DNA of 64,000 nucleotides. Source: Streptomyces sp. WZ-12. Its GTDB lineage: Bacteria; Actinomycetota; Actinomycetes; Streptomycetales; Streptomycetaceae. Position 1 is the stretch's first letter; each line of letters begins with the position of its first letter. The translations under genes were made by a program, and so were the position numbers. The notes beneath the pieces were generated by a model. It was not told the DNA's origin and searched no databases. It was given only the letters and a program-made list of their open reading frames with translations. The DNA lies in assembly GCF_028898845.1 (NCBI RefSeq), contig NZ_CP118574.1, positions 310,001 through 374,000 on the forward strand, read 5' to 3'. This document shows, one piece after another, positions 33,887 to 41,991 of the stretch.

Positions 33887-35055
33887 TCTTCGGCTCCCGT
33901 CGTGAGCAGTTCACGGGCTTCGGTCACGGTCTCGTCGAGGATCTGCGCGGTGAGGTCCATGTCTTGTGGTAAGTGGTCGCACATCAACTGCATCCGGAAG
34001 CGGGCCGAGTTCAACGGAACGGCCGGGAACTCGATGATCGCCAGAATCAGTCCCCGGGCCTCGGCCAATTTGCAGGCGACACGCGCCACGGCGGCTGAGT
34101 GGGTTTCCACCGGAACGATGGCCGACATGTCGCCGAGGACGGTGAGCCCCCGCTTGGTCAGCGCGGCGCGCAGTCGGGTCGCTACGTGTTCCAGGGCGGC
34201 GCGGCGGCGTTCTCCCTCGGGCGACTGGATGATGCGGGCGCACTGCAGGGCCGCGGCTGCCTGGAGTGGCGAGAGCGCCGAGGAGAAGAAGTGTGACGTG
34301 GCGTAGCCGGACAGGTACTCGGCCACGTTTTCGGAACGGGCGGCGATGAAGCCGCCGTTGGTCGCGAAGCACTTGCTGAACGACCCCATTACCAGGTCGA
34401 TCTGGCCGAGCAGCCCCTGTTCCCCGATCTTCCCGGTACCGCCGGGCCCGAGGGCGCCCAGGTCGTGGGCGACGTCCACGAGCAGTGTGGCGTCGTAGGC
34501 GTGGCAGATGTCCTGAAGTGCGGCCAGTCGCGGGGTGTCGGAGTCCATCGAGTAGACGCCTTCGGTGACGACCATGACGGCGTTGCGGGTGTCGTGGGCT
34601 CGGATCCGGGCCAGGTGTTCGTGGACGGAGTCGTTGTGGAGATGGTCTGCGAGCACCACGTTGCGGGTGGCGGCGTGCGCTCCCTGGTTCAGGCAGGCGT
34701 GGGCGCGTTCGTCGAGAACGACATGGTCTTGCGGCCGGATCAGTCCGGTGATCGAGCCGTATCCGGCGCCCCAACCGGTGGGGAACAGGATGATGTGTGC
34801 CATGCCGGTGAGTTGGGAGATTTCCCGTTTCAATTGGTCGGCCAGTGGCGTGTGGCCGGTGAGGATGGGAGAACTCCCGGCATGCGGGCCGTATTTCGCC
34901 AGGGCTTCGGCAACGGCCCGTCGTACGGACGGCTCCCGGGACAGCGCGAGGTAGTCCTGGGTGGCGAAGGAAATTCCCTGGGCCACTTCCCCGTTGTGGG
35001 GGCAGCGGGCGCTGGCGTGTGGCGAGACGTCGGTCGCCTCACTCGATTCCAGCAC
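33883..35055 (-). CDS. Alpha-oxoamine synthase (BioF/KBL-like, PLP-dependent)
   Basis: This 390-residue fold-type I PLP enzyme carries the family sequence SSPILTGHTPLADQLKREIS, DVAHDLGALG with the cofactor Asp194 and His197, and GSFSKCFATNGGF with PLP lysine 228. Members decarboxylatively condense an amino acid with an acyl thioester (CoA or ACP) to give an alpha-aminoketone. With an ACP immediately downstream and no biotin genes in sight, an ACP-bound acyl donor is the likely substrate rather than pimeloyl-CoA. Codon 362 (33970-33972) is TTA, predicting bldA-dependent translation. The GTG start at 35055 lacks a clear Shine-Dalgarno, so it is uncertain; initiation downstream or leaderless translation is possible. 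Confidence 0.87.
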   Translation of the reverse strand: MLESSEATDVSPHASARCPHNGEVAQGISFATQDYLALSREPSVRRAVAEALAKYGPHAGSSPILTGHTPLADQLKREISQLTGMAHIILFPTGWGAGYGSITGLIRPQDHVVLDERAHACLNQGAHAATRNVVLADHLHNDSVHEHLARIRAHDTRNAVMVVTEGVYSMDSDTPRLAALQDICHAYDATLLVDVAHDLGALGPGGTGKIGEQGLLGQIDLVMGSFSKCFATNGGFIAARSENVAEYLSGYATSHFFSSALSPLQAAAALQCARIIQSPEGERRRAALEHVATRLRAALTKRGLTVLGDMSAIVPVETHSAAVARVACKLAEARGLILAIIEFPAVPLNSARFRMQLMCDHLPQDMDLTAQILDETVTEARELLTTGAEE

Positions 35056-35122
35056 GCGGTTCGCACGACGACAATGCGCCTATACCGCTGACAAGTTGAA
35101 CCTGTTGAATGTGAGGTCGGCG

Positions 35123-35153
35123 CAATTCACGTACACGACTGGTGGATGAATTG
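35123..35153. promoter_or_regulatory. Inverted repeat upstream of oxoamine synthase gene
   Basis: The arms CAATTCA and TGAATTG are perfect 7-base complements separated by 17 bases. They lie 68-98 bases upstream of the GTG start at 35055 in the least G/C-rich part of the spacer. They could be a regulator site or part of the promoter. There is no direct support beyond symmetry and location. Confidence 0.3.
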
Positions 35154-35439
35154 ACGCCGGCGTGCTGACGATGGCGATCGGCGCCTGCAATGGGGGCGGG
35201 CCTGCGCGTTGTGTCCGTACGATCCGAACGACCTGCGGACTCGGCGCTTCGTTACGCGCGCAGCGCCTGCGGCAGCGCGCCCATGGGCACGCCCACGGTG
35301 GCCAGGAGCTGCGCCGGACTCGCCCCGGCGCTGGAAGCCGAGCGCCGGCTTGGCGTGTGCTGCAACGCTCGGACTCAGCACTGGAATTGCCATGGCTGAC
35401 TGGGCAATCAGGCATCCAACCCCGTGTTGCACGTCATTC

Positions 35440-35465
35440 CATCTTGGACCGATCAGTCCAAGATG
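35440..35465. promoter_or_regulatory. 26-base palindrome, probable repressor operator (TetR/MarR type)
   Basis: The arms CATCTTGGAC and GTCCAAGATG are perfect 10-base complements with a 6-base spacer (CGATCA). This lies 138 bases upstream of the hydrolase start at 35603. The size and TTGGAC/GTCCAA half-sites resemble dimeric TetR- or MarR-family operators. No matching regulator is adjacent in the window. Confidence 0.5.
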
Positions 35466-35602
35466 CGTTAACCTTCAAGCGTGGTCATGGCCAGGCATGC
35501 CACGTGCACTTCGCGACCGCGCGAGAAACACCACGCGGCCCCCAGCCACCGCCGTCAGCCACACCGCCCCAACCGCACGCCTGACACCGATGGAGGATCC
35601 CC

Positions 35603-36541
35603 GTGACTGGCCCGGCAACCAGCACTCCGCAGGTCTCCGAACGCAACCCCGTCCGTGACCTGCCCCTGCAGCATCTGGACGGATTCACTCACCGCTGGGT
35701 CGACGCGGACGGCGTCCGCCTGCATGCCGTCGAAGGCGGACGGCCGAGCGGCCCGGCCGTCGTCCTGCTCGCCGGATTCCCGCAAACCTGGTGGGCCTGG
35801 CGAAAGGTGATGCCCGGCCTCGCCCACCGGTTCCACGTCATCGCGATCGACCTGCCGGGTCAGGGCCACTCCGAGCGTCCGGAGCGCGGCTACGACACGC
35901 ACGCGGTCGCCGCGCACGTCCACACCGCCGTGAAGGCTCTCGGAGTGTCGACGTACTCCCTGGTCGCCCACGACATCGGCGCCTGGGTCGCCTTCTCCCT
36001 CGCCCTCAACTTCGAGAGCCACCTGCGCGGGGTCGCTCTGCTCGACGCCGGAATTCCCGGTATCACTCTCCCGGAGACGATTCCCACCGACCCGGAACGA
36101 GCGTGGAAAACCTGGCATTTCGCGTTCCACCTCGTGCCCGACCTGCCCGAGACGCTGCTCGCCGGCCGCGAACGCGAGTACGTCGGCTGGTTCTTGAAGA
36201 GGAAGGCCCTGTCTCCCGACACGTTCGACGACGCCGAGATCGACCACTACGCGGCCGCCGTCGCCGTCGACGGCGGCCTGCGCGCTTGCCTCGCGTACTA
36301 CCGAGACGCCGCGGAGTCGGCGCGCAAGAACCGCGCGGCGCTCGGGCGGCGGCACCTGTCCGTGCCCGTTCTCGGAATCTCCAGCAGCCACGGCTCCGTT
36401 CCGGACATGGCCGCCGCCATCAGCCCATGGGCCGACAACACCACCCGAATCGTGGTGCCCGACGCCGGACACTTCATCCCCGACGAGCAGCCCGAAGCCA
36501 TCGCTGCCGCGATAGCAGACTTCATCGCCGACGCCGACTGA
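35603..36541 (+). CDS. Alpha/beta hydrolase, epoxide hydrolase/haloalkane dehalogenase-like
   Basis: This 312-residue protein has the family order: VVLLAGFPQTWWAWRKVM (oxyanion HGxP-like loop with Phe-Pro), IAIDLPGQGHSERP, the nucleophile elbow VAHDIGAWVAF in which an aspartate replaces serine (epoxide hydrolase and haloalkane dehalogenase type), and the catalytic histidine in PDAGHFIPDEQP. The cap region at about 130-215 is helical. GTG 35603 follows a strong GGAGG. It is divergent from the oxoamine synthase/ACP operon across a palindrome-containing spacer, so shared regulation is possible. The substrate is unknown. Confidence 0.87.
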   Translation: MTGPATSTPQVSERNPVRDLPLQHLDGFTHRWVDADGVRLHAVEGGRPSGPAVVLLAGFPQTWWAWRKVMPGLAHRFHVIAIDLPGQGHSERPERGYDTHAVAAHVHTAVKALGVSTYSLVAHDIGAWVAFSLALNFESHLRGVALLDAGIPGITLPETIPTDPERAWKTWHFAFHLVPDLPETLLAGREREYVGWFLKRKALSPDTFDDAEIDHYAAAVAVDGGLRACLAYYRDAAESARKNRAALGRRHLSVPVLGISSSHGSVPDMAAAISPWADNTTRIVVPDAGHFIPDEQPEAIAAAIADFIADAD

Positions 36542-37158
36542 CGCCCGCCGAACCCGTCCGACCGCGCCGGCCAAGGCCGCGCGAAACCCAGATCACGAAG
36601 TCCGACTGCCGTGCCAGGGTCAATTCACCGTAAGCACACCGACCCCGCGAAGAGACGGCCGACAGTCGGACCCTTCCTCCCACGGCCGTGCTCCGGTGGT
36701 ACGTGCGCGAGGGTTCCTGGTGTGAGTGCGCGGGTTCCGCGCCCTGTTTTTCCGGCCCGGTGGACGTGATAGTTCGGTCATGGTTCCGTTCCGGCTACCG
36801 GAGCGCAGTCTGCGGGAGCCCCAGCCGGTGCCTTCCCGATGGTGAAGCCGGACGCCGTCGCCGGCAGCACCAGGAACCATGACCGGCGTCCGGCGGACAG
36901 GCCACCGCCCCCGCCGGCCCCTCTCACCGCATGTTCGTCAGGACGACGCCCGGAGCGCTCACCGCCCGCGTCGGCGGGTGCTCGTCCTGCATCAAGCTCC
37001 GATGCGCTGCCGTCTACGGCATACAGGGTGCCGGGGACGCCCCGCGGGCAGCGCATCGGCCCCTCGCCTCACCTCTTGCCGGTCGCCGACCGCCCAAACA
37101 CCCGCGCAAGCCCGGCCACTTGGCCGCGGACCCATCCCGACGCCAACAGGGCCGTCGC
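36542..37158. other. Intergenic region, no gene recognised
   Basis: The stretch lies between two convergent genes. Open frames here are short, Arg/Pro-rich shadows with no recognisable family. It contains a perfect 11-base inverted repeat (GTCATGGTTCC at 36777-36787 and GGAACCATGAC at 36873-36883) spanning 107 bases, which could be the ends of a decayed miniature element, but no flanking target duplication was identified. Confidence 0.4.
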
Positions 37159-38178
37159 CTACGCGCGATGTCCCCCGCGTTCGCCGCGCAGGTGGTGCGC
37201 GCAGCAGGCGGGTGGCTGGTGGTGGCGGGCTTCGGGGCCGGGCGGGCTCGCCTGCGCGATCGCGGTGAGGCATTGCGCCCGCTGCGCTTCGTCGAGCATG
37301 TGGTCGCTGTCGGAGGCGGCGTTGGCGAGGCCGACGCAGCACAGGGACAGCAGGAGGGCTCCTCCGGCGATGGGCAGGGGGCGGCGCGGCGGGGGTGGGG
37401 CGAGCAGCGCGCGGACGCGTTGGGGTACGGCGCCGCCGGTGGCGGCGAGGGCCGGGGGACGCGCGGCGTGGGCCGAGGTGGCGAGGGCGGCCCGTCCGAC
37501 GGCCCGGGCGACGGTCCGGCGGCTGCCGATCCGGGTGGCGGCCTCCTCGTCGGCCCAGCGTTCCAGGGCGAAGGCGCCCGCGTCGGCCAGCGGCCTCAGC
37601 AGCGGATTGACGGCCGTGGTGAGCCGCCACAGGATCTGGAAGAGGTGGTGCCGGCAGCGGAGGTGAGCCCTCTCGTGTGCCAACAGGGCCTCGCGTTCCT
37701 CGTCGTCGAGGCAGCGCAGCATGCCGCGTGACACCACGATGCGGCCGGGCGCGCCGGGCAGGGCGAACGCCTGCGGAGCGCCGTCGTCGAGGACGGCCAA
37801 CTCCTCGTCGCCGGGCAGCTGGGCGCATGCGCGCCTGGCCCAGAGGAGGTGGCGGGCCTGTCGTACGGCAGCGCGGGTCAGGGAGACAACGCCCGCCAGC
37901 AGGACGAGGGCGCTGACGAGCGCAACGGTGAGTTGGACGGGGTCCTCGGCCTGGAGGGCGGCTACCGACCAGCGGCCCTCCGCCGCCACCTCGGGAATCT
38001 GCGCGACCGCGGTGAAGGCCAGTAGGGCCAGCGACCCCGTCCAGCCGACCGTGGTGACCAGCGCGGTGCAGGCCAGCGCCCAGACGGCGGGGCGGGGAGC
38101 GAGCCGGCGGGCCAGCGGCGGCGCGAGGACGGTCAGCACGGCCGTCACGGCGAGCGGGATGTAGACGCTGATCAGCAC
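37159..38178 (-). CDS. M56 family metallopeptidase (BlaR1/MecR1-like sensor without penicillin-binding domain)
   Basis: This 339-residue membrane protein starts at GTG 38178, directly behind a perfect GGAGGTGA. It has TM helices near 1-25, 35-60 and 85-110 and the zinc metalloprotease motif HERAH in LLAHERAHLRCRH near residue 170, followed by a glutamate-containing ERWADEEA helix and a last TM near 280-300. The penicillin-sensing domain of BlaR1 is absent, as in most streptomycete homologues. It lies 4 bases downstream of the BlaI-type repressor gene, so the pair should form an envelope-stress switch in which the protease removes the repressor. The inducing signal cannot be read from sequence. 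Confidence 0.87.
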   Translation of the reverse strand: MLISVYIPLAVTAVLTVLAPPLARRLAPRPAVWALACTALVTTVGWTGSLALLAFTAVAQIPEVAAEGRWSVAALQAEDPVQLTVALVSALVLLAGVVSLTRAAVRQARHLLWARRACAQLPGDEELAVLDDGAPQAFALPGAPGRIVVSRGMLRCLDDEEREALLAHERAHLRCRHHLFQILWRLTTAVNPLLRPLADAGAFALERWADEEAATRIGSRRTVARAVGRAALATSAHAARPPALAATGGAVPQRVRALLAPPPPRRPLPIAGGALLLSLCCVGLANAASDSDHMLDEAQRAQCLTAIAQASPPGPEARHHQPPACCAHHLRGERGGHRA

Positions 38179-38182
38179 CGGA

Positions 38183-38596
38183 TCACCTCCCCTCGGTGGG
38201 CTGCCCGGGGTCGTCGCCGCCGTCGTTTCCGGAGAGCAGGTGGTGGAGCAACTGCTCGTCCTGTTCGGAGAGTTCGGAGACGAAGCGGGCCAGCACCGCC
38301 TCCCGGTCGGAGCCGCCCTCCAGCAGCGACCGCATGCGGTGGGCGGTGTGGGACGCCTCGTCGCGGGCCGGCTCGTAGGCGTATCCGCGGCCCGCGCGGT
38401 GCCGGACGAGCATGCCCTTGCCATACAGCCGGGACACGATCGTCAGGACCGTGGTGTAGGCGAGGTCGCGCGGCAGGCACTGCAGGACCTGGCGCGGTGT
38501 CAGTGGGCCGTCCGCGGACCAGAGGGCAGCGAGCACCTGGCTCTCCAGTTCGCCGCGCGCCCGTCTGCCGGGGGCGCCGCCCCTGAAGTCGTTCAC
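38183..38596 (-). CDS. BlaI/MecI/CopY family transcriptional repressor
   Basis: This 137-residue winged-helix protein is recognisable from LESQVLAALWSADGPLTPRQV, the recognition-helix region LAYTTVLTIVSRLYGKGML and the basic HRAGRGYAYEP wing, all standard in BlaI. I chose GTG 38596 because GGAAGGG lies at proper distance; GTG 38614 adds six residues and is also possible. It represses its own divergent promoter and, presumably, the glycosyltransferase/deacetylase pair on the other side of two BlaI-type palindromes. It is cleaved or released by the downstream M56 peptidase in the known systems. Confidence 0.9.
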   Translation of the reverse strand: MNDFRGGAPGRRARGELESQVLAALWSADGPLTPRQVLQCLPRDLAYTTVLTIVSRLYGKGMLVRHRAGRGYAYEPARDEASHTAHRMRSLLEGGSDREAVLARFVSELSEQDEQLLHHLLSGNDGGDDPGQPTEGR

Positions 38597-38641
38597 CGTT
38601 CGCCCTTCCGTCACCTGGTCGTGGAACAGGCTACCCCGTGA

Positions 38642-38662
38642 CCTCCTACTAGTTGTAGGAGG
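38642..38662. promoter_or_regulatory. BlaI-type operator, distal palindrome
   Basis: The arms CCTCCTAC and GTAGGAGG are perfect 8-base complements around a 5-base centre. They lie between the divergent BlaI gene and the glycosyltransferase gene. The TAC/GTA core matches the TACA/TGTA-type half sites bound by BlaI/MecI repressors. Confidence 0.6.
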
Positions 38663-38688
38663 TATGCTCCCGCTTCGAACCGCGAGCT

Positions 38689-38703
38689 ACTACAACTTGT
38701 AGT
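38689..38703. promoter_or_regulatory. BlaI-type operator, proximal palindrome
   Basis: ACTACAA-C-TTGTAGT is a perfect 15-base palindrome with the classical ACTACA/TGTAGT half sites of BlaI/MecI operators. It lies 35 bases upstream of the glycosyltransferase start and 44 bases centre-to-centre from the first palindrome, close to four helical turns. Confidence 0.75.
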
Positions 38704-38737
38704 CACGCGTCCTCCCATTCTGCGCAGAGGAAAGCCC

Positions 38738-40120
38738 ATGGCTCATCCCGGACGTACGCTCCCGAGGCCCGCTCCCGCGGGTGCCCTGCCGCCGCCCCGT
38801 GGCGGGGCGGTGCCCGCGCGCCGGGTGGCGATCGTCTCGGCGAGCGTCGGCGCCGGCCACGACGGTGCCGCCACCGAGCTGGAGCGCCGCCTCGCCGAGG
38901 GCGGATTCGCCGTCGACCGCTACGACCTGCTGGACCTGCTGCCCGCCGGGCTCGGCCGGGCGGTCCGGGACGGCTACCACCGGATGCTCGTCCGGGCGCC
39001 GTGGGCCTACCAGCGGATCTACGCCAGCACCGAGCGCGCCGGTGGGGGCGGCCCGGTGGCACGGACCCTGCTGCACGCCTCCGAGGACCGGGTGTTGAAG
39101 GCGCTGCACCCCGGGACCGGGGCCGTCGTCTCCACCTACCCCGGAGCCAGTCGCGTGCTGGGCGGCCTGCGCCTCGCCGGTCGTCTGACCGTCCCCGTCC
39201 TCACCTACCTGACCGACTTCTCGGTGCATCCGCTGTGGGTGGCCAAGGGCGTGGACGTCCACCTCGCGGCGCACGCCGTGCCCGCCGCTCAGGCGCGGGC
39301 GGCCGGGGCCCGGGACGTCCGGGTGTGCGGGCCGGTCGCCGACCCCCGGTTCCGCCCCAGCGACGTACCGGAACGCCAGCGCGCCCGGGCCAGGTTCGGG
39401 TTGCCGCCCGACGCCCGGCTCGCGCTGCTGGTCGCCGGTTCCTGGGGCGTCGGCCCCGTACGGCAGGTCGCCCGAGAGCTACGGGACGGCGGCGCCGCCG
39501 TCCCGGTCGTCGTCTGCGGCCGCAATCGGCCCCTCGCCGAGCAGTTGCGCGCGGACGGGATCACGCATGTCCACGGCTGGGTCGACGACATGCCCGACCT
39601 GATGCGCGCGGCCGACGTCCTGGTCCAGAACGCCGGCGGGCTCACGTGCCTGGAGGCGTTCGCCGCGGGGCTGCCGGTGGCCAGCTACCGCTGCATACCG
39701 GGCCACGGCCTGGCCAACGCCGCGGCCCTGGACGAGGCCGGGGTCGCCGTGTGGATCCGCGACCCGGCCGACCTCAGGAGCGTGCTGGGCGACCTGGCAG
39801 ACGGCCCGCTCGGACTGCGTCAACGGGCGGCGGCGCTCGCGCTGTTCGCGGACTCCTCGGGCGCCGGCCCGGCCGCCGAGATAGCCCGCGTCCACCGCCC
39901 GGGCCCACCGCTCCCGGCCCCGCGGCCCCGCGCGCGGCGGCGGGCGCGCTCCCGGCGGCTCGTCGTCACCGCCGCCGCGGCCTGCACGGTATGGGCCTGC
40001 GCCGTCGGCACCGGAGTCGCCACGGCGTACGACGGGCCCGCCCTGCTGCGCGCCGTCGGCCACGACCTCGACCCGGACCGCCCCGCGCCCGGCCACGTTC
40101 CGGAGGGGCGCCATTCGTGA
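38738..40120 (+). CDS. Glycosyltransferase of the MGDG-synthase/GT28 type
   Basis: This 460-residue protein has an N-terminal domain of the monogalactosyldiacylglycerol-synthase type, starting VAIVSASVGAGHDGAATELERRL, and a GT-B donor domain with VLVQNAGGLTCLEAFAAGLPVA. A basic C-terminal tail with one hydrophobic segment (VVTAAAACTVWACAVGTGVA) suggests membrane anchoring. The family transfers a hexose to diacylglycerol or another lipid acceptor. RBS GAGG precedes ATG 38738. The stop overlaps the NodB deacetylase start. Two BlaI-type palindromes upstream predict control by the adjacent BlaI/M56 pair, implying a cell-envelope-stress role. Confidence 0.8.
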   Translation: MAHPGRTLPRPAPAGALPPPRGGAVPARRVAIVSASVGAGHDGAATELERRLAEGGFAVDRYDLLDLLPAGLGRAVRDGYHRMLVRAPWAYQRIYASTERAGGGGPVARTLLHASEDRVLKALHPGTGAVVSTYPGASRVLGGLRLAGRLTVPVLTYLTDFSVHPLWVAKGVDVHLAAHAVPAAQARAAGARDVRVCGPVADPRFRPSDVPERQRARARFGLPPDARLALLVAGSWGVGPVRQVARELRDGGAAVPVVVCGRNRPLAEQLRADGITHVHGWVDDMPDLMRAADVLVQNAGGLTCLEAFAAGLPVASYRCIPGHGLANAAALDEAGVAVWIRDPADLRSVLGDLADGPLGLRQRAAALALFADSSGAGPAAEIARVHRPGPPLPAPRPRARRRARSRRLVVTAAAACTVWACAVGTGVATAYDGPALLRAVGHDLDPDRPAPGHVPEGRHS

Positions 40121-40884
40121 CCACGCCTCCGCGACTCCGGGCGACCGCCTGGGCCTTGGCCCTCACCGCGCTGCACTGCGCTCCCGTCGTCTCCACCTTC
40201 GGCCCGCTGCGCAACGGCGCGATGCCCCGCCTCGCCGGTCGGGGTCGCGCGGACCACGTCGCGCTCACCTTCGACGACGGGCCCGACCCCCGCTCCACGC
40301 CGCACTTCCTGCGGCTGCTCGACGGCCAGGGGGTGCGTGCCACCTTCTTCCTGCTCGGCAGCGAAGCCCGTCGCTCCCCGGGCCTGGTCCGGGAGATCGC
40401 CGCCGCCGGCCACGAAATCGGCGTCCACGGCTGGTTGCACCGCCCCCTGCTCCTGCGCGGCCCGCGCGCCACCCACGACGACTTCGCCCGCGCCCGCGAC
40501 ACGCTCGCCGCGATCACCGGCAGCCGGCCCACGCTCTTCCGCCCCCCGTACGGCGTCATGTCCACCGCCGCGCACGTGGCCGCCCACCGCCTGGGACTCA
40601 CCCCGGTGCTGTGGACCTGCTGGGGCCGGGACTGGACGGCCCGGGCCACTCCGGAATCGGTCCACCGCACGGTCGTCTCCGACCTGCACGGCGGTGGCAC
40701 CGTCCTGCTCCACGACTCGGACTGCACCTCCGCGCCCGGCGCCTGGCGGTCAACTCTCGGCGCCCTCCCCCGCATTCTGGACACCTGTCGGCAACGGGGT
40801 TACGCGGTAGGCCCGTTGCGCGACCACGGGTGGCCCGGGAGCGTCGGCCTGCGCCCCGCCGCGGGCGACGCGTCCGGGCGCTGA
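40117..40884 (+). CDS. Polysaccharide deacetylase (NodB homology domain)
   Basis: This 255-residue protein has a hydrophobic N-terminal segment (WALALTALHCAPVV), then the NodB domain: motif 1 TFDDGPDPRS with metal-binding aspartate at about residue 53, motif 2 HGWLHRP with the two metal-binding histidines (about 105-109), and motif 3 RPPYG. These zinc-dependent enzymes remove N-acetyl groups from peptidoglycan or other glycans. GTG 40117 overlaps the glycosyltransferase stop, so the two are translationally coupled. With BlaI-type control upstream, wall modification under stress is the simplest reading. The N-terminal segment probably anchors or exports it. Confidence 0.88.
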   Translation: MTTPPRLRATAWALALTALHCAPVVSTFGPLRNGAMPRLAGRGRADHVALTFDDGPDPRSTPHFLRLLDGQGVRATFFLLGSEARRSPGLVREIAAAGHEIGVHGWLHRPLLLRGPRATHDDFARARDTLAAITGSRPTLFRPPYGVMSTAAHVAAHRLGLTPVLWTCWGRDWTARATPESVHRTVVSDLHGGGTVLLHDSDCTSAPGAWRSTLGALPRILDTCRQRGYAVGPLRDHGWPGSVGLRPAAGDASGR

Positions 40885-40905
40885 CGGCGCCCGGCCCGCG
40901 CCGCG

Positions 40906-41991
40906 TCACAGGGCCCCGCGGCGCCACTCGCGAAGGAGCAGATAGCCCAGGTACGCGCCGCCCAGCGCCATCGTCCAGATGCCGACGGGCAGTTTGCCGA
41001 AGACCGGGGCGTTCTGGGCCGCCAGGTCGGCGAGGACGAGCAGCAGGGCGCCGGCGAGCGCGGAGAGCGCCAGGTGCGGGCCGGTGCCGCGGGTGATCCG
41101 CTTGACGATCTGGGGTGCGGTGAGCGCGATGAACGAGATCGGGCCGGCTACCGTGACGGCGCCGGCGGAGAGCACGATCGTCAGCAGTACGGCACCGGTG
41201 AAGGCGCGGTCCGGGCGCGCGCCCAGTGCCGCCGCCGTGGTCCGGCCCATCTCGCTGATGCCCAGGGGGCGGGACAGCAGCGCGGCACACGGCGCGCAGA
41301 GCAGCAGCACCACGCCGATGGTCGCCGCGTCGCCCCAAGAGCGGGCGGTGAGGCTGCCGTTGAGGTACGAGCTGAGCATGGTGGCCTGGTCGCGTTCGAT
41401 GGCGTAGACGATGTACTGGATGAAGGCGGTCGCCATCGCCGAGACCCCGATGCCCGCGATGACCAGTCGGGTGGGGTTGCGGAAGCCGCTCCCGGTCGAC
41501 ACGTACACCACCGCCATGGCCGCCAGCGCCCCGCCGAGCGCCCCCAACGCGACCGGTGCGCCCGGGAAGAGCAGGGCGACCAGTGCGGCGCCCGCGCCGG
41601 CTCCGGGGCCGAGGCCGATGACGTCCGGGCTGCCCAGCGGGTTGCGGGTCACCGACTGGAAGAGGGCGCCGGACAGGCCGAAGGCGGCGCCGGCGGCGAC
41701 CGCCACCGTCAGCCGCGGTCCGCGCAACCGGTCCAGGACGAAGGAGTTCACGCCGGTGGCATGGCCGGTCAACGCCGAGGGCAGGTCCGGCAGGGCGATG
41801 CCGAGGCGGCCCACGGTGAGGGTGGCGGTGCAGGCCGCCAGGATGGCCACACACAGGGCGACGCCGACCCAGAACATCCGGACCGGAACCCGCAGGGCGA
41901 CCTTCGACCCGAGCTTGATGAGGAACTTTCGACTGCCGGGCCGCGGCCGCCGAACGGAGGCGGCGGACGCCGGAGTTATGGAGTGGGTCAC
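40906..41991 (-). CDS. Siderophore ABC transporter permease (FecD/FepG-like)
   Basis: This 361-residue integral membrane protein of the FecCD family has about ten TM helices. The conserved segment LSGALFQSVTRNPLGSPDVIGL and the ATPase-contact region ALGARPDRAFTGAVLLT are diagnostic. It forms a heterodimer with the next upstream permease; their start and stop overlap by 4 bases (ATGA). The gene ends convergently with the NodB deacetylase, 21 bases apart. An iron box lies upstream of the first gene of this operon. No ATPase subunit is encoded in the window. Confidence 0.9.
   Translation of the reverse strand: MTHSITPASAASVRRPRPGSRKFLIKLGSKVALRVPVRMFWVGVALCVAILAACTATLTVGRLGIALPDLPSALTGHATGVNSFVLDRLRGPRLTVAVAAGAAFGLSGALFQSVTRNPLGSPDVIGLGPGAGAGAALVALLFPGAPVALGALGGALAAMAVVYVSTGSGFRNPTRLVIAGIGVSAMATAFIQYIVYAIERDQATMLSSYLNGSLTARSWGDAATIGVVLLLCAPCAALLSRPLGISEMGRTTAAALGARPDRAFTGAVLLTIVLSAGAVTVAGPISFIALTAPQIVKRITRGTGPHLALSALAGALLLVLADLAAQNAPVFGKLPVGIWTMALGGAYLGYLLLREWRRGAL

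Larger units (their letters stand above)
35056..35602. other. Regulatory spacer between oxoamine synthase operon and hydrolase gene
   Basis: This 547-base interval has no convincing gene on either strand; the open frames in it lack family signals and overlap one another. It is somewhat less G/C-rich near 35080-35160. It contains two inverted repeats, one at 35123-35153 and a strong one at 35440-35465, consistent with control of the divergent flanking genes. Confidence 0.5.

Noticed and set aside
33883..35055. Calling the oxoamine synthase bioF (biotin synthesis)
   Set aside because: No bioA, bioB or bioD gene is near, and a dedicated ACP gene is fused to it by overlap, which points to a different acyl donor.
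36620..36880. 86-residue minus-strand frame in the gap before the M56 gene
   Set aside because: Arg/Pro/Thr-rich composition, no family signal, no convincing ribosome site.
36777..36883. 11-base inverted repeat as a miniature transposable element
   Set aside because: Arms are perfect, but no target duplication, further copy or A/T-rich core was found; kept only as a minor remark in the intergenic entry.
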